From: Lachnospiraceae bacterium UBA7729
Lineage (GTDB): Bacteria > Bacillota > Clostridia > Lachnospirales > Lachnospiraceae
Assembly: GCA_002482005.1 (NCBI GenBank)
Contig: DLFD01000021.1
Span: 69,737 to 78,307 of the forward strand
Direction of reading: 5' to 3'
Length of the DNA: 8,571 bases
Under the pieces are notes generated by a model. That model was not told the origin of the DNA and ran no database searches. It saw nothing but the letters and a program-made list of their open reading frames with translations. How positions within the stretch are numbered: position 1 is the first letter of the stretch; each line of letters starts with the position of its first letter. Shown here in pieces: positions 1 through 5,970 of this stretch. Made by a program: the position numbers and the translations under genes.

Positions 1-390
1 TCCGCGTCTGCCGCCGGCCGTCATTCTGGCTCTCCGCATCTGCCGCCGGCAATCCATAGCCGTGCGGCATCTCCGCCTTCCAGCTCCGGCCCGGTAATGT
101 TCTTCTGCTTACATCAGTGTAACGAATCTGTACCTCTCTGTCAAAACTGCTGCACAGCCGGAGACTTTCCCAGGGCGGATACACAGGCTGTCCCCAGCGG
201 ATATACGCTGATCAGCATGTGCAGGGGAGCCGGCTTCGGCAGGAAGAAACTTGTAGAAACATCTTGCAATCGTCAGAAATTGCCTTATCCTATAGACAGA
301 AAAGATTCTCCAGTGTCCTGAAACTATCCACTCCGACATTCCCGCAGACTCTTTTCCCGATATTGTTATGATCATTCCAAGAGGCAGAAC
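1..390. other. Left-edge region with no supported gene
   Basis: No gene can be called here. Several frames are open for part of the stretch, but none has a good start with a ribosome binding site or a recognisable domain. The + frame beginning at base 1 stays open to a TGA at 319-321, with no family resemblance. A - strand frame stays open from about 200 to the left edge; its only starts are a GTG at 184-182 and an ATG at 70-68, and its product is unrecognised. An 18-bp imperfect direct repeat occurs at 1-18 and 33-50 (one mismatch). The right part is presumably the upstream region of the hydrolase gene at 391. Confidence 0.5.
364..372 (+). promoter_or_regulatory. Candidate extended -10 promoter element before the hydrolase gene
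   Basis: TG at 364-365, one base, then TATGAT at 367-372 resembles an extended -10 element. No good -35 hexamer lies 16-18 bp upstream. Transcription would start near 379, leaving only about 12 nt of leader that begins almost at the Shine-Dalgarno sequence (AAGAGG, 379-384). This is therefore a weak candidate, and the real promoter could lie further upstream. Confidence 0.2.
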
Positions 391-1296
391 ATGAAAGTTA
401 CTTACATCTATCACAGCGGATTCCTGGTGGAGACGGATTCCGCCGATTTTCTGTTTGACTACTGGCAGGGACAGCTGCCTGAGAGGATCCTGAAAAGAAG
501 CTCCGGGGCTGACCGGACACGATCTTCCGGGAACGGGAAAGCCGCCCCTTATTCCCCGGATGCTCCGCGCCTGTCCGCCAGGCCGCTCTATGTATTCGTC
601 AGTCATTCGCACGGCGACCACTGTAATCCAAAGATCTTCGATCTGAATGCAGATGCCTACATTCTGGCATACGAGATGAAGCCGCAGATCAACGATGAGG
701 TCCGGAGGCGGCATGACGTCTTCTTCCTGAAGCCTCACCATGGGATGCAGATCCTGCAGGAGACACCGGAAGCCCTGGAGATCTCGTCAGCTTCCGGTGA
801 AGCAGACGGAAAAAAACGGATCCAGATCCTGTCCGGAAGAACATTTGCGGATTTTAAGGAACTGAGACTGTCGGCAGGAAACATCGGCCATGACGATCTG
901 GAGCAGATCGAACAGGAATATATCAGTGTCTATGCTCTGGCTTCCAATGACCTGGGCGTGGCCTTCGCCGTCAGCGCGCCTGAGGGCGACATCTACCATG
1001 CCGGTGACCTGAACAACTGGTGGTGGGACGGCGATGCGGAAGACATCAGCATGGAACATCTCTATGAAAAAGAACTGCAGCGGATCGCAGGGACCCACTT
1101 CGAGGCAGCCATCATCCCTTATGACCTCAGGCTGAAGGAGCCCGGTTTCGGAATCCGCGACTTTCTGAAGTACTGCAGCACTGACGCCATCTATCCGATG
1201 CACGTGAACGCTGACCGCGAAAAGGCCAGGGCAGCGTTTGAAGCCGACCCGGTCATTCAGAAAGCCCTGAAAGGAGGACCGCATGTTTACTTTTAA
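391..1296 (+). CDS. Metallo-beta-lactamase-fold metal-dependent hydrolase
   Basis: This 301-residue cytoplasmic protein has no signal peptide and reads as an MBL-fold hydrolase of the UPF0173-like/'MBL fold metallo-hydrolase' type. The metal-binding motif H-x-H-x-D-H is complete (His72, His74, Asp76, His77). Further likely ligands are Asp206 in the YHAGD segment and His271 near the C-terminus; His8 sits in the N-terminal strand typical of the family. The ATG follows AAGAGG by 6 nt. Two stretches look inserted relative to compact relatives: residues about 35-64 (Ser/Gly/Arg/Pro-rich) and about 126-150. Substrate is unknown. The gene overlaps the downstream glyoxalase-like gene by 14 nt, so the pair is probably translated together. 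A glyoxalase-II-like thioesterase role is possible from this pairing but is not shown by sequence, because the glyoxalase II THxHxDH signature is not matched exactly. Confidence 0.88.
   Translation: MKVTYIYHSGFLVETDSADFLFDYWQGQLPERILKRSSGADRTRSSGNGKAAPYSPDAPRLSARPLYVFVSHSHGDHCNPKIFDLNADAYILAYEMKPQINDEVRRRHDVFFLKPHHGMQILQETPEALEISSASGEADGKKRIQILSGRTFADFKELRLSAGNIGHDDLEQIEQEYISVYALASNDLGVAFAVSAPEGDIYHAGDLNNWWWDGDAEDISMEHLYEKELQRIAGTHFEAAIIPYDLRLKEPGFGIRDFLKYCSTDAIYPMHVNADREKARAAFEADPVIQKALKGGPHVYF
1270..1277 (+). promoter_or_regulatory. Ribosome binding site inside the hydrolase gene
   Basis: AAAGGAGG lies 5 nt before the ATG at 1283, within the last codons of the hydrolase gene. It fixes the VOC gene start and implies translational coupling across the 14-nt overlap. 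Confidence 0.85.
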
Positions 1297-1666
1297 TCAT
1301 TTCAACTTTAACGTCAAAGACCTGGACCGGTCCCTGAAATTCTACCATGATGCCCTCGGCCTGACAGAGGTATCCAGGAAAGATAACCCGGAATTCACGA
1401 TCGTCTTTCTGGGCGACGGAAAGACCGGCTTCCGGCTGGAACTGACCTTTCTGAAGAACAGGACCGAAGCCTACGACCTGGGCGAGCAGGAATACCATCT
1501 GGCCATGACGGCAGATGACTACGAGAAAGCACATGAGCTGCACAGAAAGAACGGATGGATCTGCTTCGAGAATCCCGGGATGGGGATCTACTTCATCGAG
1601 GATCCGGACGGGTACTGGATCGAGATCGTGAGAGACGGGTCCTACATGCAGGCAAGGACAAAGTGA
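1283..1666 (+). CDS. VOC-family protein, glyoxalase I-like (lactoylglutathione lyase-like)
   Basis: This 127-residue protein is the normal size for a single-chain glyoxalase I of the vicinal-oxygen-chelate fold, with two beta-alpha-beta-beta-beta modules. The four positions expected to bind the metal are all occupied: His6 at the start of strand 1, Glu53 (RLEL), His72 (EYHLA) and Glu114 (YWIEI), matching the H/E/H/E pattern of bacterial GloA. The EDPDGYWIEI segment near the C-terminus is typical. Glyoxalase I isomerises the hemithioacetal of methylglyoxal and a thiol; many Clostridia lack glutathione, so the thiol, or even the reaction, may differ. VOC proteins also include fosfomycin-resistance enzymes and dioxygenases, so the exact substrate is open. 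The gene is downstream of, and overlaps, the MBL hydrolase and ends just before a strong terminator. Confidence 0.85.
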   Translation: MFTFNHFNFNVKDLDRSLKFYHDALGLTEVSRKDNPEFTIVFLGDGKTGFRLELTFLKNRTEAYDLGEQEYHLAMTADDYEKAHELHRKNGWICFENPGMGIYFIEDPDGYWIEIVRDGSYMQARTK

Positions 1667-1675
1667 AGCAGAGAA

Positions 1676-1710
1676 GAGGCCGGCAGACTTCTGCCGGCCT
1701 CACATCTTTT
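1676..1710 (+). terminator. Rho-independent terminator, probably bidirectional
   Basis: An 11-bp perfect stem (GAGGCCGGCAG at 1676-1686 with CTGCCGGCCTC at 1691-1701) encloses a 4-nt loop. On the + strand a T-rich tail ending in TTTT (1707-1710) follows, 10 nt after the VOC stop codon. On the - strand the same stem is followed by TTCTCT and preceded by an A-run, so it may also stop the converging ABC transporter transcript. Confidence 0.85.
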
Positions 1711-1742
1711 ATGAATCTTATGTGGCGTATGCCAATAAGTCA

Positions 1743-1934
1743 TATGACCTTTTGCCCCCAACCTATGATGCGGATTGCTTCGTTGCTTCGCAACTTCCGC
1801 AATCCTATGCCACCTCGCATTCTCGGAATTTGCATACGCAAATTCCTACATGCTCGGTGTCATGCGGGTCCCAAGGTCATAACCGCTTACGTGCAAGCAC
1901 GACGCGGATTATGACCTTTTGACCCTTGCATCAT
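1743..1934. repeat. Highly structured intergenic element with nested inverted repeats
   Basis: This noncoding segment lies between converging genes. Four sets of complementary arms nest cleanly. A closing stem pairs ATGATGC (1765-1771) with GCATCAT (1928-1934). Arm 1 pairs 1772-1778 with 1799-1805 and, inside, 1782-1786 with 1790-1794. Arm 2 pairs 1807-1809/1861-1863, 1811-1814/1856-1859, 1817-1820/1850-1853 and a perfect 9-bp stem 1825-1833/1838-1846 with loop ATAC. Arm 3 pairs 1866-1870/1921-1925, 1873-1882/1909-1918, 1883-1886/1904-1907 and 1890-1893/1898-1901. The 12-mer TATGACCTTTTG occurs directly repeated at 1743-1754 and 1910-1921; both copies can pair with 1873-1881, which allows alternative folds. 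It may be a dispersed palindromic repeat (REP/MITE-like) or a structured RNA; the strand is undetermined. Short frames through it show no recognised domain or convincing ribosome binding site. Confidence 0.75.
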
Positions 1935-1941
1935 CATCTTA

Positions 1942-3774
1942 TCATTGCGCCGCCACCATGTCAGCTGCCATATCTGCGAACTGGCGTGTATACAGCTCAT
2001 GGTAATAACCATGCTGCTTCATAAGTTCCTGGTGGGTCCCCCGCTCGACGATCTTGCCGTCCTTTACAGCCAGGATCACGTCCGCACCGACGATCGTCGA
2101 CAGTCGATGCGCAACCACAAAGCTCGTCCTGCCTTTGATGACGGTCGCGATGGCCTTCTGGATCTTATGCTCAGTCAGCAGATCGATGGAAGAGGTTGCC
2201 TCGTCAAGGACCAGGATACGCGGATCAGCCAGGAGCGCTCTTGCAAAGGAAAGAAGCTGCTTCTCTCCGGTGGAGAGCATGTCTCCGCCTTCTCCAACCT
2301 CAGAATCCAGTCCCTTATCCATCTTTTTCACGACATCATCCGCCGATACCAGCTGAAGCGCAGACCAGATCTCCTCATCCGTCGCATCTGGCTTTCCATA
2401 GCGAAGGTTATCGCGGACCGTTCCTGAGAAAAGATGCGGGGTCTGCAGAACGTAGCCGATGTTGCTGTGAAGCCAGAGCTGTGAACGTTCCCTCGCGTCT
2501 CTTCCGTCGATCAGGACCTGGCCGGAAGTCGGCTCATAGAAGCGGCAGACCAGGTTGACCAGGGTAGACTTGCCGGCGCCGGTCTCTCCGACGATCGCCA
2601 CATTTGTCCCCTGAGGAACCTTCAGATCGAAGTTTTGAAGAACATATTCATCACCGTCCGGATAGCGGAAGTCCACGCTTCGGAATTCAATATCGCCAAA
2701 AAGAGGCTCCCAGTTCTCTCTCTTCGGGTGAAATGTATCGCCGTATCTCTCGATGACTTCGGGAGTGTCGGCAACGTCTGACTTCTGTCCCATCAGCCTC
2801 GTGAAGCGCTCGATATTGACCTGGATCCCGATCAGGTGCGCCAGCGTGACCACGATCTGCTGGATCGGATCGATCATGGACAGCGCATAGCTCATGAATA
2901 CGGACAGAGTTCCGATCTGGATCGCCCCGCTCCGCGTAAGGCTGCCGCCTTTCCAGAGGACTATGGCCAGTGCGGTCGATCCCATGAGAGTGACCAGTGC
3001 GATCAGTGTCGCCGAATAATGGCCCGCCCGGATGGAGACTCTTCTCATCTCCTCGGAATCCTTGCGGAAGTCATCGTCCATCCGGTCTTCCACGACCAGA
3101 GTCTTGATGCTGCGGGCACCCGTGATCCCTTCGTTGAAGTTGCCGGTGATCCGGGAATTGATCTCGCGGATCTTCCGGTTGAGCGTCACCAGCTTCTCCT
3201 GGAAGACCCAGGTTATGAAGAAGTCGATCGGGACGAGGACCAGCAGCCAGAAGAAAAGCCTCACGTTGATAGACAGCATCATGATCAGCATGAAGATCAG
3301 GTAGCTTCCATTCCAGACCAGATCCATAAGACGCCAGGCAGCCATCTCCCCGATCTTTCCGGTATCGGACATGACTCTCGCGTGGATGTAGCCGACGTTA
3401 TTCTGATTGAAGTAGGAAAATGATAATTCCTGCAGGTGGTTGAAAGCGGCGTTCCGAAGGTCCCTGTCGACTGACATCTCTACCTTCCCGCTGAAGTAGG
3501 TGGAGATGAAGTTGGTGACGACCTGGATGAACAGGACTATCAGATAGAGGAAGATAAACGGCAGGATGGTGTCCAGGGTCTGCCCTCCGATGAAGTGATC
3601 GAGCGCATACCGGTTGAAGAGCGGATAGACCGCATCGATCATCGATACGAGAGCTCCGCAGAGCACCATGACCAGGATAGTCTTTCTGTGTGCCTTCGCG
3701 TAAGGGATGATCTTCGGGAAACCGAAGAGCGGATAGCGGACGCTGTTTTCCTGATTCTTCTGTTCCTCCGTCAT
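1942..3774 (-). CDS. ABC exporter half-transporter, YheH/BmrD-like subunit with catalytic Walker B
   Basis: This 610-residue membrane protein has an N-terminal ABC type-1 exporter domain (about six helices near 32-54, 70-90, 150-168, 170-190, 255-275 and 286-310) and a C-terminal nucleotide-binding domain. Visible motifs are Walker A GETGAGKST (396-404), Q-loop Gln444, Walker B ILVLDE with catalytic Glu525, and H-loop His556. The signature is degenerate, LSTGE (500-504) instead of LSGGQ. This fits the partner of a heterodimeric exporter, whose LSGGQ comes from the upstream gene product. The start ATG overlaps the upstream TGA (ATGA, 3771-3774) and lies 8 nt from AGGAGG (3788-3783), so translation is likely coupled. 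The gene order, Asp-type subunit first and Glu-type second, matches yheI-yheH. The substrate cannot be read from the sequence; multidrug or lipid export is typical. Confidence 0.93.
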   Translation of the reverse strand: MTEEQKNQENSVRYPLFGFPKIIPYAKAHRKTILVMVLCGALVSMIDAVYPLFNRYALDHFIGGQTLDTILPFIFLYLIVLFIQVVTNFISTYFSGKVEMSVDRDLRNAAFNHLQELSFSYFNQNNVGYIHARVMSDTGKIGEMAAWRLMDLVWNGSYLIFMLIMMLSINVRLFFWLLVLVPIDFFITWVFQEKLVTLNRKIREINSRITGNFNEGITGARSIKTLVVEDRMDDDFRKDSEEMRRVSIRAGHYSATLIALVTLMGSTALAIVLWKGGSLTRSGAIQIGTLSVFMSYALSMIDPIQQIVVTLAHLIGIQVNIERFTRLMGQKSDVADTPEVIERYGDTFHPKRENWEPLFGDIEFRSVDFRYPDGDEYVLQNFDLKVPQGTNVAIVGETGAGKSTLVNLVCRFYEPTSGQVLIDGRDARERSQLWLHSNIGYVLQTPHLFSGTVRDNLRYGKPDATDEEIWSALQLVSADDVVKKMDKGLDSEVGEGGDMLSTGEKQLLSFARALLADPRILVLDEATSSIDLLTEHKIQKAIATVIKGRTSFVVAHRLSTIVGADVILAVKDGKIVERGTHQELMKQHGYYHELYTRQFADMAADMVAAQ

Positions 3775-5774
3775 TCCGTCTCCCTCCTTTCTGCAAGTGC
3801 GCTTCCCTGTACCTGAAGCTCGTAGATCCTCCGGTAGATCGGGCTCTTCTTCAGCAGTTCCTCGTGCGTTCCCTGAGCGGATACCTTTCCGTGGTCCAGG
3901 ACCAGGATACTGTCTGCATGCATCAGGGTGCTGATCCTGTGTGAGATCAGGATCGTGGTGCTGCCCCTGGTCCTGGTCTTCAGCGCTGCCCGTATCTTTG
4001 CGTCGGTCTCGGCGTCGACGGCGGAGAGCGAATCATCGAAGATCATGATCTCCGGCCTGCGGATCAGCATCTGGGCGATCGCCGTCCTCTGCTTCTGGCC
4101 GCCGGACAGGGTTACTCCCCTCTCGCCGACATAAGTGTCATATCCCTTGGAGAAATGTTCCACCGTCTCGTCAAGGCTCGCGGTCCTTGCGGCATCTCTT
4201 ACATCCGTCATAACCAGCTCAGGCTGGGTGATCGCGATATTCTCGGAAAGCGTTCTCGAGAAGAGGTAAGGTTCCTGAAGGACCATGCCCACATGATGGC
4301 GGAGATAAGCTCTCTTGATCTTCGAGATGTCCGTCCCGCCGATCAGGATCCGGCCGCCGCCCTGGCACACGGATTTTTCTTCTTTCCGTGCGAAAGACAG
4401 GTCCTGCGACTCCGCGCAAGGCTGGTCTTTCTTCTCCGCGCGAGGCTGGTCCTCCGCCTCCTGGGAGTCCATGTCCTTCTTCTCAGCTTCGGGCAGATCA
4501 TACAGCCGGTCGAGCAGGTGCATCAGCGTTGACTTGCCGCTGCCGGTTCCGCCCAGGATGCCGAAAGTGGTGCCGCCTTTGATCTTGAAGGAGACATCGG
4601 AAAGGACATCGTCCGTCCCATTTTCGTAAGCATATGTGACATGCTGAAATTCAATGTCCTGGTTCAGAGGCGGGCAGACGGCGTCCGGAAGGTCCTTCTC
4701 CTCCTCCGAATTCATAATGTATCGAAGTCTGTCGATGGATATGCCTGCCTTCGACATCTCCGCGATCATTCTTCCGAGGGCACGGATCGGCCAGACCAGC
4801 ATCTCATTATAGGAGATGAAAGCGATCAGGTCGCCGGCCGTCAGCCTGCCCTGGACTGCCAGCTGGGAACCGTAGACCAGGATGGTCAGGGTCTGCAGAT
4901 AGGTGACCAGATCTCCGCTCGTCCAGAACAGGGACAGCGTTCTCATCAGCTTCACCCAGTAGCTGGTGTAAAGCTGGTTCTGCTTTTCAAAACGTTCCCT
5001 CTCGTACGACTCGCGTCCGAATGCTCTCACGACCCGGACTCCGGTCAGATTTTCCTGAGCGATGGAGGAAAGCTTTCCTTCCTCCTCATCGGCCTTCTCG
5101 AAGGAAGATGCAATCCTGCTGTGGAAGAAGAGACTGTAGAAGACGATGACGGGAATAAAGATCGCTGCCGCAAGGGCAAGTCTCACGTTGATCCGGAACA
5201 TGAAGAAAAGAGACAGAAAAAGCATGATGATGGTCACGAACAGCTGGGAAAGCTGATCGGACAGGAAGACTTTGACTGTCTCAACGTCGCTGGTACACCT
5301 CTGGATGATGTCTCCGGTGGAATTCTCCCCATGCCAGGAATAAGGCAGACGGAGGATATGGGAGAAGAGGTCATCCCTCATATTCTTGACCAGTGTCTCC
5401 GATGCCCGGAAGCTGGAAGCTTCCGCGATATAGCGTGAGATCGCACGGACCAGAGCGACCAGGGCAACAAAGAGCGCGATTGCCCAGAGATTCTGCCTGA
5501 GCCATTCAAGGCCTCCTGCCTTCCGGACGAAGGGCGCGATCCACCATGGGACCTCCGCCGACTCGGAGTCGATGACGGAGTCAACGGTAAAACCGATGAT
5601 CTTCGGGTTGACCAGGTTCAGGACGGATACGATCGTCGAAGTGATCATGAAAAGCACATACCACTTCTTGACCCCTCTCAGAAAAGAGATGACAAGACTC
5701 CACCTGGTCGGAAACGCCAGCGGCGCTGCCGCTTTCTGACTTTCTGTTTTCCGGGACTGCTGCACCTTCGCCAC
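3771..5774 (-). CDS. ABC exporter half-transporter, YheI/BmrC-like subunit with degenerate Walker B and a repeat insertion
   Basis: This 667-residue half-transporter has a membrane domain with about six helices (near 36-57, 94-113, 176-193, 199-218, 284-303 and 309-330) and a nucleotide-binding domain. Motifs are Walker A GGTGSGKST (408-416), Q-loop Gln500, a canonical LSGGQ (556-560), Walker B IMIFDD with Asp581 replacing the catalytic Glu, then SLSAVD and H-loop His612. Asp at this position is the hallmark of the non-catalytic partner in BmrC/LmrC/TM287-type heterodimers. Between Walker A and the Q-loop, residues 429-472 form a charged insertion of 8-residue repeats, which explains much of the excess over the usual 580-600 residues. 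The start is GTG, chosen because AGGAGG lies 6 nt upstream and the next in-frame Met falls in helix 1. The upstream gap to the MATE gene is 195 nt. Confidence 0.92.
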   Translation of the reverse strand: MAKVQQSRKTESQKAAAPLAFPTRWSLVISFLRGVKKWYVLFMITSTIVSVLNLVNPKIIGFTVDSVIDSESAEVPWWIAPFVRKAGGLEWLRQNLWAIALFVALVALVRAISRYIAEASSFRASETLVKNMRDDLFSHILRLPYSWHGENSTGDIIQRCTSDVETVKVFLSDQLSQLFVTIIMLFLSLFFMFRINVRLALAAAIFIPVIVFYSLFFHSRIASSFEKADEEEGKLSSIAQENLTGVRVVRAFGRESYERERFEKQNQLYTSYWVKLMRTLSLFWTSGDLVTYLQTLTILVYGSQLAVQGRLTAGDLIAFISYNEMLVWPIRALGRMIAEMSKAGISIDRLRYIMNSEEEKDLPDAVCPPLNQDIEFQHVTYAYENGTDDVLSDVSFKIKGGTTFGILGGTGSGKSTLMHLLDRLYDLPEAEKKDMDSQEAEDQPRAEKKDQPCAESQDLSFARKEEKSVCQGGGRILIGGTDISKIKRAYLRHHVGMVLQEPYLFSRTLSENIAITQPELVMTDVRDAARTASLDETVEHFSKGYDTYVGERGVTLSGGQKQRTAIAQMLIRRPEIMIFDDSLSAVDAETDAKIRAALKTRTRGSTTILISHRISTLMHADSILVLDHGKVSAQGTHEELLKKSPIYRRIYELQVQGSALAERRETE
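4371..4490 (-). repeat. 24-bp tandem repeat coding for 8-residue repeats in the ABC nucleotide-binding domain
   Basis: Residues 429-468 of the ABC subunit split into five 8-residue units: EAEKKDMD, SQEAEDQP, RAEKKDQP, CAESQDLS and FARKEEKS. At the DNA level two copies are still nearly identical: 17 bases at 4411-4427 and 4435-4451, one mismatch, 24-bp period. A further decayed copy of the CTTCTTCTC part lies near 4472-4489. The unit length keeps the reading frame, so copy number can change without breaking the gene. Confidence 0.8.
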
Positions 5775-5780
5775 AGCCTA

Positions 5781-5786
5781 CCTCCT
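5781..5786 (-). promoter_or_regulatory. Ribosome binding site fixing a GTG start
   Basis: AGGAGG on the - strand (CCTCCT on +) ends 6 nt before GTG at 5774-5772. It is the best-placed Shine-Dalgarno sequence for the ABC subunit and the reason for choosing this start. Confidence 0.8.
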
Positions 5787-5819
5787 TCTGCCTTCTGCCG
5801 GACCACTTTCTTCCTGTTC

Positions 5820-5848
5820 TCCGGATTATCCGGACTGCTTCTGTCCGG
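5820..5848 (-). other. Two short CCGG hairpins in the MATE-ABC intercistronic gap
   Basis: TCCGGA occurs at 5820-5825 and 5829-5834 around a 3-nt loop. Alternatively CCGGAC (5830-5835) pairs with GTCCGG (5843-5848) around a 7-nt loop. The two hairpins share bases, so only one can form at a time. No T-run follows, so neither resembles a terminator. They lie between the 14-bp array and the ABC ribosome binding site. Confidence 0.5.
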
Positions 5849-5970
5849 CATTCTTTCGCCGGCTTTCCTTCGCGGGATTTCCTTCGCCGGCTTTCTTTCG
5901 CCGGCTTTCCTTCGCCGGCTTTCCTTCGCCGGATTTCCTTAGCCGGCTTTCCTTCGCCGGCTTTCCGCAT
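5847..5970 (-). repeat. 14-bp tandem repeat array, about eight copies, between MATE and ABC genes
   Basis: On the + strand the consensus is GGCTTTCCTTCGCC. Full copies begin at 5847, 5861, 5875, 5889, 5903, 5917, 5931 and 5945, with a partial copy at 5959 touching the MATE stop codon (5972-5970). Three copies match the consensus exactly; the others differ at one to three positions. On the transcribed strand each unit carries a purine core (GAAGGAAA) framed by GCCGGC, so neighbouring units can form 6-bp stems with the core in an 8-nt loop. The array sits in a likely intercistronic mRNA segment. It is not a CRISPR: the period is far too short and there are no spacers. Confidence 0.9.

Noticed and set aside
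1..184. - strand open frame running off the left edge, possible GTG start at 184
   Set aside because: The translation reads like plausible protein, but start and ribosome binding site are weak, no family is recognised, and neighbouring frames are equally open. A longer window would decide.
109..741. Long - strand open frame of 210 codons overlapping the hydrolase start
   Set aside because: Most of it is antisense to the well-supported hydrolase gene, it shows no domain, and no convincing ribosome binding site supports it.
1722..1922. Small + strand frame of 66 codons between the convergent genes
   Set aside because: It runs through the inverted-repeat element. Its apparent peptide is explained by structured repeat DNA, and it has no clear ribosome binding site.
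1862..1931. Terminator of the ABC exporter transcript
   Set aside because: The stem is long, but no T-run follows on the - strand. The GC-rich stem at 1676-1701 is a better candidate for stopping that transcript.
5847..5970. CRISPR array
   Set aside because: The 14-bp units are contiguous, with no spacers, and there are no cas genes in the window.
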